Shown in pieces: positions 22,336 through 34,286 of a stretch of 64,000 nucleotides of DNA; position 1 is the first letter of the stretch, and the number at the start of each line of letters is the position of its first letter. This DNA comes from Tricholoma matsutake (Eukaryota; Basidiomycota; Agaricomycetes; Agaricales; Tricholomataceae), in the NCBI GenBank assembly GCA_026075535.2, contig AP026546.1, positions 1-64,000 on the forward strand. Direction: 5' to 3'. The notes beneath the pieces were generated by a model. That model saw only the letters and a program-made list of their open reading frames with translations. It ran no database searches and was not told the DNA's origin. Position numbers and translations under genes: made by a program.

Positions 22336-23416
22336 CTGGTGATAGCTCTCGAGGATGACCTCCTTCCAGCCCTAGGACCACACAACGAGGACTGACACAG
22401 CGCCGCCCACCATACCTATGAGAAACTGCTTGTACAGTGGCTTCATGGGTGCACCCTCAGGATCAGGTGACGCAAGACCCAGCACCCCCACTTCCACGCA
22501 CAAGCAACCGCTTGCAGGGCAGACCGGAAGTGGTGGCTGTCTGCAAGGAGGCAAGCCGATGACCCAGCATGACCAACTCAGTGGGAAGTTGTCCATTTTG
22601 TTATCTTTTTTTGTTAATAGGCATAGATGGTACTTTGATATGCATGTTATTTAGTACTGTTAGTATTTTGAAATAGATTTTATTTTTAACAAATTTATAT
22701 GACTGTCCTTGAACTGAGATAAATAACTGAGATAAATAATATATTTTGCTGAAAGAACCTAGTCTTGAGAGTGCTGTGGAGCACTACATAGCATTACATA
22801 GTGAACATATGAGACTATACAGGTGATATAGGATGCTATAGAATGCTACATAGTCAAAGAACCATGTTATGATGCTATGGCACTATGGAGTGCTATGTAG
22901 CGCTATGTAGACCAAGCAGACTTTTCTGGTGAAAACCATTTTGGGCGAGGCGCTGATATCGGAACGGTATCTGTTGCCATCAAAGCATGTGTGGATAGAT
23001 CGACAGAGGCACAGTACCCTGTGATTGGGCAGTGCTTTCTTTTTTTGGTACATTTTGATGGTGGCTGAAGAACTGTATAGTCCCACCATTTGGCGGCGGA
23101 TTGATGTGAGTGAGAATTGGGGGGAAAAAGTATTTTCTAGACATGGCACTATAGCCAAATTGGACAATGAATGTACTGGATAACTAACTTGATCTCAATG
23201 CATCAAAGCTGCAGCTTGAAGGCTTGGCTCAGGCTTCATATATCCTGAACCAAGCCCAGAGCCCTACAAGCCCTGTAGGAGGGCCCGGCCTGGCTGCCTG
23301 GGCTTCAAGGCTTTGAGCCAAGCCTAGTACATCACTACATATGAGGGGAGGGACAAGAAGGTTAAGGTGTTTTTGAGACAATGTAGGGTTTTTGTTATGT
23401 TCCATTATGAGATGAG
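22336..23416. repeat. Gene-free stretch with two degenerate short-motif clusters
   Basis: 22370-22600 is GC-rich with one weak fold-back (ACAAGC-AACC-GCTTGC, 22499). 22775-22915 is built of GCTATGTAGC/ACATAGCATT words in both orientations. 23205-23335 is built of GGCTTGAGCC/AAGCCC words, like the block at 18.5 kb. No coding signal. Confidence 0.5.
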
Positions 23417-23926
23417 TCAGATGACCTCCAAACGATTGACTTCAGACAGGATCCAGTCTTCTAGGTCTTGAATCCGAGCCTTGTATAGCTTTTTGGAATG
23501 TTTGTAGTGTCGGATCTTCTTGTTTTGTACCCGATTTTTTATTATCTCGACATTGAGCTCTTCTGTAGTTGCAGTGAGCATGTTCTGCATGTTGTCCTGT
23601 TGTCATTGCATGTCTTTATGGTGCATGCGAGCAATCACATCCTGCTGTGCCATAAAACTCTGATTAGCTTGCTTGAGATCAGATCGGAGATTTTCAACTC
23701 TGGACTTTTGATGACCAAGTTCAATGTTCAGTCCCTGGATCTCATTGTGTTTGTGTTGGACAGAGTCTGCCTGTAAAGATTCTAGATAGGCCTTCCGTGA
23801 TGTCTTCCTTGGTGCATGTTGAGTGTCAGAGTCTAATTTTGCCATACCAGCATCTGCTTTTGTTAGGAAATGTCGTTGAGCTTTGAAAACTGTTGCCAGT
23901 GTTTTATCTGTGCTGGAGAGCGCCAT
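23417..23926 (-). pseudogene. Coiled-coil protein with one in-frame TGA
   Basis: An open frame of 170 codons including a single TGA at 23605-23603 and a terminal TGA at 23417. The sequence on both sides of the internal stop is continuous in character: polar, Gln/Lys/Glu-rich with heptad-like hydrophobic spacing (LQADSVQHKHNEIQGL, then NMQNMLTATTEELNVEII). The residue at the stop is between Gln and Gln, consistent with a mutated arginine codon. No family recognised. It may be a gag-like or transposon accessory protein; nothing adjacent decides. Confidence 0.45.
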
Positions 23927-24950
23927 TTCACTGTTCAGGGTTGGGGCTTGCCCATTGATAGTAGTTAATTAATAGAAGAGTGTGTAAAGTAGAAATAAAG
24001 ACAAAGTAAGGACTTAGAGCATGAAAGCAAGTGTGAAAGTGCTGTGGACACGCGGGTTAACACAGAAATCATTGATGCAACTTGGGTCATCTGTAGTCTC
24101 CCATAGTCAGACAACAATGATGTAGATGACAGTCAATCTACTTCAATTGTATCTGGCCACGATCAGAAAATCTTGACACAACCTTCATGGATGCACATTT
24201 CCTGACACAGCACATCACGAATCTGTTTCAACTTTTGAGCAAAGTCTTTTCAAGAGATTATCCTTAGCGGATTGTTGCAAAATTTTTTTAAGAAGAAGTT
24301 TTCGGAACTGTATGGGTGAAAACTTGATATAATTCACAAGCATCTCTTGAACAAGTTTGAAAAATGCAAATTCCTTTGCAACAAATTGAAGCTATACATA
24401 TTTAAAAAAATATCTAGCCATTCTATTAATTTTTACGATGTTGTGGAATCCAGAATTTGTGCATTGCAGAGGAGGTGAAACTGGAACCAATGTTAGTGGA
24501 GTGCAAACATATACAAACAGCACAATATTTTGATAGGTAATGCCCATCCCCATTTTGCATGGCTTAGATTGGCAAGCAGCAGAGTTGGAAGAAAATGCTG
24601 CATGGTGCCTTCCATCTGTTATTACTAGCTGACACTGTGAACGAGGTGGCCCTGCTCTGCCATTGAAACACACAATGCTGCTCCATTGGTCTCAAATTTC
24701 TTCATGTAGCCGTTTGCTCTCAGCTCTCAGCGCTGACATATGCTTTGAATGCATCACCACCTCTGTTCCTCTGGATCCACTTTGCCAAATCCTTTGAAAG
24801 CTGGTATTCTGCCTCTCTTACACCATACCTCTCGACTATGCTCTGACCATTTATTTGTAATGCTGCACCCCTCCATCCTTGCCATAGTGCAGCCTCGGTT
24901 TCCTCAAAATATTGGCTCGTACATCTATAGCCATCTGAGTTTACCTACTC
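23927..24950. other. AT-rich stretch, no gene recognised
   Basis: No intact coding signal, RNA gene or repeat family recognised by eye on either strand. Confidence 0.5.
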
Positions 24951-25346
24951 CAGGGAGGTCTTTACTGTGCCCCACATATTCCGAGCCAGTCCGCGCAGAA
25001 TTTGGTGGACTCCGCATGGACTAGCTCAGACTGGACCCACTCATTTGGCTCAAATGTCCTGTATATTCCTCGGACTCCTAGAGAGTCCACATGGACTTTT
25101 GTGGAGTCCAAGCTATTTTTGGACTTTTACTCAGAGTGTGCATGGGCTTTGTCTGAGCAACATCAATTTACTTGGACTTGGACAGACTTGGACAGATACA
25201 TGTCTGAGTTGAGTCTGAGTTGAGTCCATGGATGCACAACAGAGGCTTAGCTGACTACAGAAAAATTATGTATTAAAGTAGAATCGAACCCCAAGCCTTG
25301 TCACCAAGCATAAATAGTGCAGTTAACCACTACACCACAGAGCCAT
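24951..25346 (-). mobile_element. SINE-like element S3 (best box B)
   Basis: On the minus strand, box A is TGGTGTAGTGG (about 25341-25331) and box B is GGTTCGATTCT (about 25291-25281), ten of eleven consensus bases, about 40 bp apart. The body (25230-25000) uses TGGACTCC, GGACTTGG and related words; the distal end is GGCACAGTAAAGACCTCCC (24970-24953 reversed). It is followed on the + strand by a CACCACC/hairpin/intron module. Confidence 0.65.
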
Positions 25347-25700
25347 TGTCAGTAAGTGCAAACAATTGCATTATCTAACCATATTTAAATCACGTGACTC
25401 ACATGCAAGTTCAAGACACCTCAACAATCATTGTTGATGTTGATCACCACCATCACTCTCAACGCCGCTGCCTCCCACCTCCCTCTACCACCACCACCGC
25501 CCAGTCAGCCCCCACCTCTGATGCCTCTTGCACCAACAGCAACAAACAGCAAACTAGCTGAGCCAATGCAACAGGATCCAATGAGCCGAGCCGACACAAT
25601 GGGCCCAAACGACAATAATCGTCGTTTGGGCCCCTAGTAAGTGTTTTTTTTGCTTTTGTTTTATCAATCAACTAATTGTATTTTATTGCTTTTTAGGTTG
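25347..25700 (+). repeat. CACCACC module with GGGCCC hairpin and intron-like tail, copy 2
   Basis: Poly-CACCACC/CCTCCC stretch (25440-25520), hairpin GGGCCCAAACGAC with exact complement at 25601-25633, then an intron-like segment 25637-25696 (GTAAGT, T-run, CTAAT, TTTTTAG). Same order as at 20.6-20.9 kb. Confidence 0.65.
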
Positions 25701-25736
25701 TATGCTACTGGGGATGACCTGCCACAATGAAAAATG

Positions 25737-25806
25737 TGCAACCCATGCCCACACCCAATGCCCACACCCAACCCATGCCCACGCCCAACCCATGCCCATG
25801 CCCACC
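25737..25806. repeat. CCCATGCCCACACCCAA minisatellite
   Basis: About four imperfect copies of a 12-18 bp unit, CCCATGCCCACACCCAA, lying between module copy 2 and S4. Confidence 0.7.
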
Positions 25807-25815
25807 TGATCCCCT

Positions 25816-26350
25816 CCTGAGCTCTTTACACTGCCCCACATATTCCTGGTTATCCCTGCCACAGCCATTGTTCACCAGATGTTGCATTCCTGGCTGTTTT
25901 TCCTCCAGTGGGATTCCTGGTTCAGTCCTGGTATATTCCTGGTAAATCAGGCTCTTCCTGGTACTATCCCAGGAATTCCCCAGGACTAGGACTCTCAGGA
26001 ATCTGGGGGGACTGACCAGGAATCCTGTAGGACTAACCAGGACTCTATAAGAGTAACCAGGACTCTGTAGAACTCATCAGGACTCATCAGGACTCACCAG
26101 GATTCACCAGGACTCTGTAGAACTCATCAGGACTCATCAGGACTCACCAGGACTCACCAGGACTCTGTAGAACTCATCAGGACTCATCAGGACTCACCAG
26201 GACTCACCAGGACTCACCAGGAATCCTGGGGACTCTACTGAGATTTAACCAGGAGTCCTTACTATTAAAAAGGAAACCTTTGAGGATTGAACCTGGGACT
26301 TCAGGGTTGAATTAAACAGGTGCAATATACCATTACACCATAGTGCCATT
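25816..26350 (-). mobile_element. SINE-like element S4 (CCAGGACTC body)
   Basis: Head on the minus strand: box A TGGTGTAATGG (about 26345-26335) and a box B-like GGTTCAATCC (26293-26284). Body 26240-25880 is made of CAGGACTCATCAGGACTCAC and CTGTAGAACTCAT, including three near-identical units at about 26088-26215. The distal end is TGTGGGGCAGTGTAAAG. S4 and S5 share head and adjoining TCCTTACTATTAAAAAG. Confidence 0.65.
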
Positions 26351-27316
26351 CTAATATAGAACAAAGTTGATCTAAGTACCACATCGAGTGGCTGTGTATG
26401 ACAAAGCATACAGCTGCATCATCAATGTTGCCAGCTCATCATTCAACCACCACCACCACCATCGACAATGCCCCCTCCACCTCCCTCCCTCCCTCCTTTC
26501 TCTCACCACCACCACCACCATGCCATTACCAACTGCTGCCCCTCTAGCCAACAATGAACATGCCACAACCCACAGGAAATGGGCCCATCCCAAAGCACAG
26601 AGGGCCTGACTCAAGTTAACACTCCTGATGCCAGTCAAGGTTCAGAACTGGAGCAGGAGCAGGAGCCAATGTTCCAGAGGGAACAGTGATGATTGGTTTG
26701 CCTGTTCCTATACCAGAGGGGTGACATCGAGTAATAAAGGGCTGGGAATGGGGAAGGTAAACATTAAATGGCTGAAAAGATTGTTGCGAGGGTATGAACA
26801 GACAGGGTGGGGCTTGTCATTGTCACATTCATTGTTGCAGGGTTCCAAACAGCTGCAGATGGCCCATTTTCAGCCCAGAAAGATCTCATAGATACAAGCT
26901 GGGTGTGATTGGCATGGACACGGCATCTTCAGCCCAATCAAAATGTCCAGGAGGTGGCAAAGCAGCTCATTTGTGGTTGAGCTGGGGTGAGCTGGGGCAG
27001 ATGGGCAGTGAACAGGGGGTAGAGGGTGAGTGGGAAGCATTTGAAGCCTGGGATGCAGTTCTGGTGGCTCAGGTGGGGTGTTCCATCACTCTGAGAGAGC
27101 CAGGTCCTGTTGGGAAGGTGGTGGTGCCAGGGGAATGGGGATCATTGAGTATGATGTAGAAGCCGCGCTGGGTGGTTCGAGGTGTGGAACGAGGGTCAGA
27201 GGGGTGAGCTGGGAGGTGCAGAGGGGAGTGGACAGCTGTACAGGGGCTTGTGGGGATCCTGGGGCTGGCAGAGTTGTTCTGTTGAGCAGCAGATGCATTC
27301 CAATGAACATGTCAAC
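26351..27316. repeat. CACCACC module copy 3 and G-rich spacer
   Basis: 26386 has GTGGCTGTGTATGACAAAGC followed by CACCACC-rich sequence to 26525 and a decayed GGGCCC half-hairpin (26580-26610) without an intron. 26640-27310 is G/A-rich with long weak frames but no recognisable protein. Confidence 0.5.
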
Positions 27317-28250
27317 GCTGATGATACTCAACCCAGGAAAACCACCAAAACAGCCGATGAGGCAACCGATGATATTTGCGATGAGTCAGAGGAAGGGTGC
27401 GAGATGTTCCGAATGTTTGTGGTCCAACCTATTGGTAGATAACTAATTGGTACTAGTCGTGAAGGTAGTGCTATAGGAGATGAAGGTGTTTGGTGTGGTC
27501 CAATTGAGTATCGATCAATATTGAGGATGATTGACAAGATCGATGGCAAACAATGTTTTTTGTCGATGGTCGAAGTGTGAATTCTGAGGACCTTTCAATA
27601 GGTCAATAGTATATGAAGGCTATAGCCGATGGCTAGGATGTGTTGGAATGGTTGCTAGTGCTAATGACAAGAGGATTGAAGGAAGATCGAGGACACAATG
27701 ATCGCAGAGGTTTCTTGTCGATCAAGAAAACTCATAGAGACTTAGATTGTTTTAGAAGGTTGATCGGATGCTTAGAACTGTATCCGAGAGGATAGGTGAA
27801 GACGATTTCTTGTTATTTCCCAGTAGATACTACAGAGTTTTATATGTTTTAAAAGAAACTTCCTAAAATGGTATAAGAAACATGTGTAGAACATGAGGCA
27901 AAAGATATGAGTTAAGGCACAAGGCCAAAAAGGAGACTGGAATCCGAACAAGAAAGAGATATATCATATGATGAAGGAGTAATAAAAGGAAAGAACTAAA
28001 AAGAGACTGTTCTTTGTGTATAAACCGCGCTAAGTCTTGCAATAATCCATCCAGCGGGTTCTGTACATGACAGGGGTTGGAACGAGGCTGACCTACTATG
28101 AGCAGGTTTGAGCACAACTTGGAATACTTCCTGGCGCATGGTCTTCCACCATATAGATAACAAATGCGGCGCCCAATGTCACTCGTAGTCTCTTGTTATC
28201 GATCGATAATGCTTGACAATGGTTGACAATGTTCAATCGCGGTCATGGTT
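27317..28250 (+). mobile_element. Possible LTR remnant beginning TGATGATACTC
   Basis: At 27317 the sequence TGATGATACTCAACCCAGG matches the start of the repeat at 62262 (and the reversed end at 45660), then diverges. What follows is AT-rich and non-coding with AATAAA-like words, as expected for an LTR, but no second end or internal domain could be placed. Only the first about 20 bases support the call. Confidence 0.3.
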
Positions 28251-28349
28251 TGTTCAAAGTTGATCAGGGATGTTCAATGGTCAGTTAGAGGGATCTTAGG
28301 GGCTTTCGAGGTAGTCCTAAGGTTGTGCGATGTGGTCTCTTGGTATGAT

Positions 28350-29640
28350 CGATGTCGCTGGTGATGTTTTGATGTGGTCGATATGATATCGCGATCGATA
28401 GACTGGGTTGCACTGCATCTGGGACGTCATAGGAGTTAGACAATGTGATAAGAATATGGTTGAAATGGTGAATTGGCCTTTGAGCCAAGGAGACAACCTA
28501 TCAACAAAAATTCCAGAAGGTCTTTGTGAGGGGGTGAATAGAGTGAAATAACAGCAAGAGTCATTTCAGTTTCTCTAATCAGTGTTCAGAAGTAGGAATG
28601 CACTTCAGCAAAGTGAATATCCTTTTCTGGGCCATATTGAACCTAATTTCTCAGAATCAACTTGTATATGATTCATAAGGAGCAAACAGAATACACTCAC
28701 CTTCACATTACATGCCATTCTTATGTGCTACGAGGGTCTTAACTTCTACTTCCAAGCTGATCTTGCCACTTGACCATTTGGCAGATGGAGCCTTGCCCAC
28801 CTGGCAACTGCTGGACACCAGTCATCAAGAACCTGCATGGTGTGGGTGTTCTTCAAATAGTCTGCAAAAGATTGTTTTTCACAGTCATGCATAGCCTGCA
28901 AAACTCTATCTTTTGCTTGCAGAAGAATAAACCCAGCACCTATATCCTTTCCACCTCAAGGCACAGTTGGTGGTGAAGGATCTAAATCTGGTACCATAGC
29001 ATATAGTGCATTGATTTGAGATCGCAAAAGACCATATTGAGAGAGGTTTGCATATGGATTGGATGGCTGGCACACTTCCTGACCCAGGTTTCCAATTGTT
29101 CATTCCATTGTCCATTGTGATGAACAGGCAGGTGGTCCAATCCGAATCACCTCAGGTGCAAGGTGGGTTACAGCATGGATACTTTGCCACACAAAATGAA
29201 GGTGGTCTGTTTGGCCCTGATAATAAAGTGTTTCAAATTCAGATGCAAAGTCCAGCAAGGCCTCATGAGCTTATTCTGGCCAATTTGATACTGATGAAGT
29301 ATATGTATCCCAAATACCAGCTTGCAGAAATTTTTGTAGTACTTGGTGGGGAGGACATTGAAGAATAGTCCTGGACCTAGTCCAAAGAGATATAGAAGAA
29401 ACTCCCATGCCTTGTAACCACTGGAGATTTTTTCAGCAGGATTGCATGGTGGTCTATCAAAGGAACCAGGCAGATATGAAGTTGCAGCAGCAACCTGTCA
29501 ACCATGCTCTTCCCATGTTGCACCTCGAAGCTTGTCCCATTCCCAGGTAGATATACTGTCCGAATTTTTGTCGCAATCAAGAGTACCATCAGTTAATGAG
29601 AAGATCATGTAGATTCAGTGAGGTGAGGTGCATGATGTCT
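28350..29640 (-). pseudogene. Tnp2/CACTA-type transposase, C-terminal remnant
   Basis: Minus-strand islands in several frames match the C-terminal part of the Tnp2-like proteins common in Agaricomycetes: AAATSYLPGSFDRPP, NPAEKISSGYKAWEFLLYLF, GLGPGLFFNVLP (about 29520-29350), HLAPEVIRIGPPACSSQW, TMERTIGNLGQE (about 29150-29070), and ARLHLPNGQVARSAWK (about 28800-28750). Frame changes and stops between islands show it is dead. The catalytic region is absent; an SINE-like element (S5) sits just upstream. Tnp2 proteins move CACTA-type DNA transposons. Confidence 0.6.
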
Positions 29641-29721
29641 GATCCAAAACAGCCTGGAACACCGAGTATTTTATCATGTTGCAGTCCAAAGAAGATACTT
29701 GGCCTTGAGATTCCTGTTTGT

Positions 29722-30224
29722 AGGAGGTCTTTGTCCTCCCCCACGTATTCCTGGAGGAATCCTGGAGGATTATTGGGAACCAATGTTCCAGCCATTTGTC
29801 ACTCAAGTATATATTCCTGACTCTTCCCATTCCAGGGGGATTCCTGGTTGATTCCTGGTAAATTACACACTTCCAGGAGGAATTCCTGGAATTCCCCAGG
29901 ACTCTGGTACCAGGAATCCACAAGGAATCCACCAGGACTCTACCAGGACTCTACCAGGACTCTACCAGGAATACACCAGGAATACACCAGGAATACACCA
30001 GGACTCTACCAGGACTCTACCAGGAATACACCAGGAATACACCAGGAATACACCAGGAATACACCAGGAATACACCAGGACTCTACTGGGAATCCACCAG
30101 GACTCCACTGGGATTTAACCAGGAGTCCTTACTATTAAAAAGTAAATGAAACCAATGAGGATTGAACCCAGGACCCAGGGTTAAATTAAACAGGTGCAAT
30201 ATACCATTATACCACAGTGTCCTT
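29722..30224 (-). mobile_element. SINE-like element S5 (CCAGGAATAC body)
   Basis: Same head as S4: box A within AATGGTATATTGCACC side (about 30219-30200) and box B-like GGTTCAATCC (30169-30160). Body 30120-29840 has about 20 CCAGGAATACA/CCAGGACTCTA words. The distal end is GTGGGGGAGGACAAAGACC (29741-29724 reversed). S5 lies immediately beside the Tnp2 remnant. Confidence 0.65.
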
Positions 30225-30800
30225 ATAAAATACCACATAAGTTGATCTAAGTACCATGTCAAGTGGCTGTGTATGACAAAGCACACAGCCGCGTCTGCCA
30301 GCTCGTCACCACCACTCCTTGACAACGCTGCGGCCACTTCCTTCCACCACCTCCCTTCCTTCTGCCACCTCCTTCCTTCTGCCACCTCCTTCCTTCTGCC
30401 ACCTCCCCTCCATCAACACTCACTACCACCACGTTCCCATACCCCCTCATCTAACCCTGCTAATGGCTGCACTTGCACCACTTTGGGCCCAAATGACGAC
30501 GGATGTCGTTTTGGGCCCAGGTAATGTTTTTTTATGTTCTTTTTTTATTTTTCTTTCGACTAATTATTGTTTTGTCTCGTTCTTTAGGCTCTAACTAGGC
30601 TGCTCGCAGGGTGGATTGCCGGTGCTAGCAACTGACCACAACATCAACACGACAATGACCGCCGTGGCTGCCAACAGCCGAGTTCGGATGCAACGCGGGC
30701 CCAAACAATGATGGCATCGTTTGGGCCCTAAGTATGTTTTTTTATCCCTTTTTTTGTTTATATAAACTAACAAAATATATTGCTTTGTTTTTTAGCATCT
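30225..30800 (+). repeat. CACCACC module copy 4 with two hairpin-intron units
   Basis: GTGGCTGTGTATGACAAAGC at 30262, low-complexity CCACCTCCTTCCTT repeats (30340-30420), hairpin GGGCCCAAATGACGAC (30485-30518) followed by an intron-like segment 30521-30587 (GTAATG, CTAAT, CTTTAG), then a second hairpin GGGCCCAAACAATGAT (30697-30728) followed by 30732-30795 (GTATGT, CTAAC, TTTTTTAG). Confidence 0.65.
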
Positions 30801-30824
30801 AAACGACGCCACAATCCCGACCGA

Positions 30825-30985
30825 GCACCCACCCCCACACCTGCGAGCCTCTGCTCATAGGGTGGATCGTGGGTGCCAGCACAGCAAACAGAACCCACAG
30901 GCCCCAGCCCCACCCACCAAACGACACACCACCCATGTCCAGTCCCATGAGTAACTGCTCATGGGGTGGATCATGGGTGGAATGG
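30825..30985. repeat. Two fold-back hairpins
   Basis: 30825-30876 is an imperfect 52-base hairpin with outer stem GCACCCAC/GTGGGTGC and inner CCTGCGAGC/GCTCATAGG. 30927-30980 has inner stem CCCATGAG/CTCATGGG, a paired change relative to CCTGCGAG/CTCGCAGG elsewhere. Confidence 0.7.
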
Positions 30986-31610
30986 GGCTGGTGATGACAA
31001 TGAATGGGGGACAACAATGGGGGACGATGATAGCCAAACCAGGACAACGAGGACCAGGACCAGGACGACAGGCAGGGTGGATGAACCATGACCAGGGAAA
31101 GGGAAGGGGATGATGATGGGACAGGCCCAGGAGACGCTCGTCTCCTGGGTGTTTTTCATTCATTAATACTCTGGCCCAGGAGTTAATGAAACCCAAACGA
31201 AACACGTTACGTGTTTCACATGCCATTTTGACATTGGAATGGGACTGTCAGTGTAATGAAAAGTGACAGGTGTTGTCATGAGAACTTGTCTGCTGAAGTT
31301 TCTGGTATTTCATATTCATCTACTTTGTTACCTGCAGCAACAGTGTTCATTACTTGGTTATGCATTGCCTTGCATAGTCTATGGACAACCTACTTACATA
31401 TAAAAACCCTCGTATTCGTAGTGAGACTTCAGAATAACAAGTCTCGATAAACCGTCTTTCCCAGTCCAAATGTGTGTTGTTACCATTTGTCATGACCATT
31501 TGTCACGCTAACACTAAGTGTGGGAAGTGCCGGTGTACATCGGTACGTATAGTTAGTCTTAGACAATCATCATACCACCACCACATCTGCGACATTGACA
31601 CTCACCACCA
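30986..31610. other. Gene-free stretch with two palindromes
   Basis: Palindromes CCCAGGAGACG with its complement (31128-31151) and GAAACACGT-T-ACGTGTTTC (31199-31217) lie within 90 bases. They could mark a transposon end. 31230-31600 has no recognised gene; 31560-31610 is the likely leader of the next gene. Confidence 0.45.
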
Positions 31611-34286
31611 TGCCCACCACTCACTCATCTGGCACCAAGACACGTAGCAAGACCAAACGAACCCAATCGCCCCCTCGATCGACAGCATCAGCTGGGCACA
31701 AACGTTCCACATCACAGGTCAATGATGACCACAAGGCTAAGAAGCAACAAAAAGGGGGTCAGAAAGGAGCTGAGGAGGATCAAGGGGAGGCACAGATCAA
31801 GAGGAAAGGGGGCAAAGGGGGCTCTGGGAGGTAAGTATCCTCCTTCCCTGGCCATATTTACTTATTTCTTTGCTCGTGCAGAAAAACCTCGAGCGCTAAG
31901 GCTTGAGAGGATGCTGCTGCCGTGGAACCTTCAAAATTGACAAAGTAAGTGTTAGTCTACTGTTTCTACTGATACTGACAACAATTTTTCCCATTTTTTT
32001 GCAGGTCTGAGCTGGCACTCGAGCAGAGTGGTGTCACCATCGCTCCACCCCCTCGTGCCCATACTAACCCTGCCACATCACTCCCACCACCCCCTGCCAT
32101 GCAGCTGAAGGGCCACCACCGCCATTCCGAGCTCCTCAAGGACTCTGAATCTGACTCCAGCAAGGATTCCAATGACAGCAGCTCCAACGATGGGAGTGGC
32201 GATGAAAATAACAATGAAGAGGACACAGAAGGGGACAGCAAAGACAAGGATGGCGACAACAGCGAAGAGGACCACGACAAACCAAAGGATGGCAAAGAAA
32301 ATGACGGCGAAGAAAATGACGGGGAAGAAAATGATGGTGAAGAAAACGACAGTGAAGAAAATGACAATGAAGAAAATGAAGAACACGACAACGAAGAAAA
32401 TGACAATGAGGAAAATGACAATGAAGAAAGTCCAAGCCAGTATCTTACAAGAAAATTGAAGGTGTCCATTTGATTTGTCCTGACACCTTTCAATGTACAA
32501 CCGACTCTTGTGACCCTCGATCATTACAAGACAACGTGATATCCCACTGGTCACACTCATCAAAGAATTTTCTACCTATGAAGAGTGTCCAGTCCTTACT
32601 GGCCAATGCACTCACTGTGATACCATGTATTATGCTGATCATGAATGGGCACCTATTGAAAACAAGCAAACAAAACATGCTAAAGTGTATCTAAATTCTG
32701 CCAAGTATCTCAAAATTGGCCAGAATATCTGGGCAAACTGGCTGTTTGCAAATGCAGTTGTGATTGGTGTCTATCATTTTCATGCATCATTTTCTGCATA
32801 TGCAGAGTTTTGGAATGATGCCATTGGAAAACAAAGCTCAGTCAAAGTATCACGTGATCAAGTCTGGCATAGTTTTGTTCAGGAATCCATTCCATCACTT
32901 GCAAGTTCTTCTGGTATAGATCTGGAGCTGGCAGATGGTCTTGCTCTGCATCAAGTTACAAAGCAAGCATTTGAAATTCTGGGTGAGAAAGGAATAATCA
33001 GAGCTGCAGAAAACCCCCACTGCTCTGAATGCACTCAGAAATACAAAGCCCGAGCAGATACTTTCTCTTTGTATGATGCTGCAGCCACAGTTGGAGCAGA
33101 TGAGAATGCCTTGGTTCCACAACTTGAAGGTGGTATTGGAGAAATCCAGGAGCTGTTACACTCACAGCCAATACAACCATCTGGAGCAACACAAGCCTCC
33201 ACTCAGACTGCTACAAATGGCAATGCTGATGTCAGAATGATGGTACTTGATGGTATGGTTGTTGGCCCCTCTGTATGTTTTTTCAGTATTATACTGAGCA
33301 ACATTATACCTGACTTTAATATATAGTATTGTGCTTATGACAATTGTGAAAGAGAACTTGAAAATTCATGGGGAGGTGTTTTTTGTGCAGTACATCAAGA
33401 AGAGTTTGCTACAAAGTGTCATGTTTGGGATTGTACAAACACCAAAGTTACTAGGACCAAAGTTTGTCAAAGCCACCAGGATCTATGGAAAAAACATATC
33501 CAACAACATAAACACCAGACACTGCCTGGAGCTCATCGTATTTTTAAGCAACCAAATACCCAGCCATGGTTGCACCCTGTTCAATCTACACACCCACATG
33601 ATGAACCAGCAGAGGAACCGGAAAGAAAGAACTACTTTTCTCCTTCCTGGTTTTACTGTGTTGAAACAATCTGTGCCCCTTGTGGTGTTGTAGTTGCATG
33701 GGCCAAATTTGCCAAGTCAGAATCACCTACAAATATTCTGGCATTTTTGGAATCAGTATTTCCTACAGAAGATTCAAAGCCAGATTATATTTGCATTGAC
33801 AAAGCATGTCTAGTGCTTTGTACAGCAATTGCAAATGGAAGTTGGAATCGTATCTGGGAAAAGACAACCTGGTTTGTAGTGGACTCATACCACTATATCA
33901 ATCATCGGACCACTGATTACATGTGCAGAAAATGGTGCAATCCAGCACCATTGGATGGATCGGCTCCCAACTTAGTTGTTGTGGGGAAAGACAATGATGG
34001 CAATAACTATTACAAATGTGCCTTTAATACACAGGTGATGTAAACTTTAATTTGATTGTTGTTAATTTTTTTTCTGATAGTCAACTTCTCAGGCATGTGA
34101 ACAGCTCAATGCATGGCTGGGGGAATTGGAAATATACTGAAAAGAATGGTTCCAGGTAATTTTGACTGGTTTCTCCATACTATGCTATTTTACCACACCA
34201 GAATGGTGATTGAGAAGCAGAACAGCAAAGGAAAAAATGTTCAGCAGAGTAGTGATCCTGATATTGGCATTGATGCCTATGACTAA
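31611..34286 (+). pseudogene. KDZ-transposon protein with CxC5/CxC6 cysteine clusters
   Basis: Exons start at 31611 (basic, MPTTHSSGTKTRSK), with GT-AG introns at 31831-31881, 31945-32004, 33273-33326 and 34035-34092. A very acidic repeat follows, with ENDGEENDGEEN (32280-32430). Then comes a cysteine cluster (CTTDSCDPR near 32490; CPVLTGQCTHC near 32588), a second cluster near 33327-33490 (YCAYDNCEREL, CHVWDCTNTK), and the KDZ-type core with CIDKACLVLC, VVDSYHYINHRTTDYMC and KWCNPAP (33780-33950). I name these as the CxC5/CxC6-like clusters known from KDZ transposases, which move DNA transposons of Agaricomycetes. Damage: TGA in exon 2, a frameshift near 32533, and a lost base in a G-run near 34120. 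Ends at TAA 34284-34286. Confidence 0.7.

Noticed and set aside
26628..27446. G-rich overlapping frames of 80-120 codons
   Set aside because: No domain, no introns, composition follows the G-rich DNA; several frames open at once.
20302..30224. True tRNA genes
   Set aside because: Only box A and box B are recognisable; acceptor stem and anticodon arm cannot be folded, and heads adjoin repeat bodies.
32136..32493. Minus-strand Ser/Phe-rich and His/Cys-rich frames
   Set aside because: Shadows of the acidic GAN/GAA repeat of the KDZ gene on the + strand.
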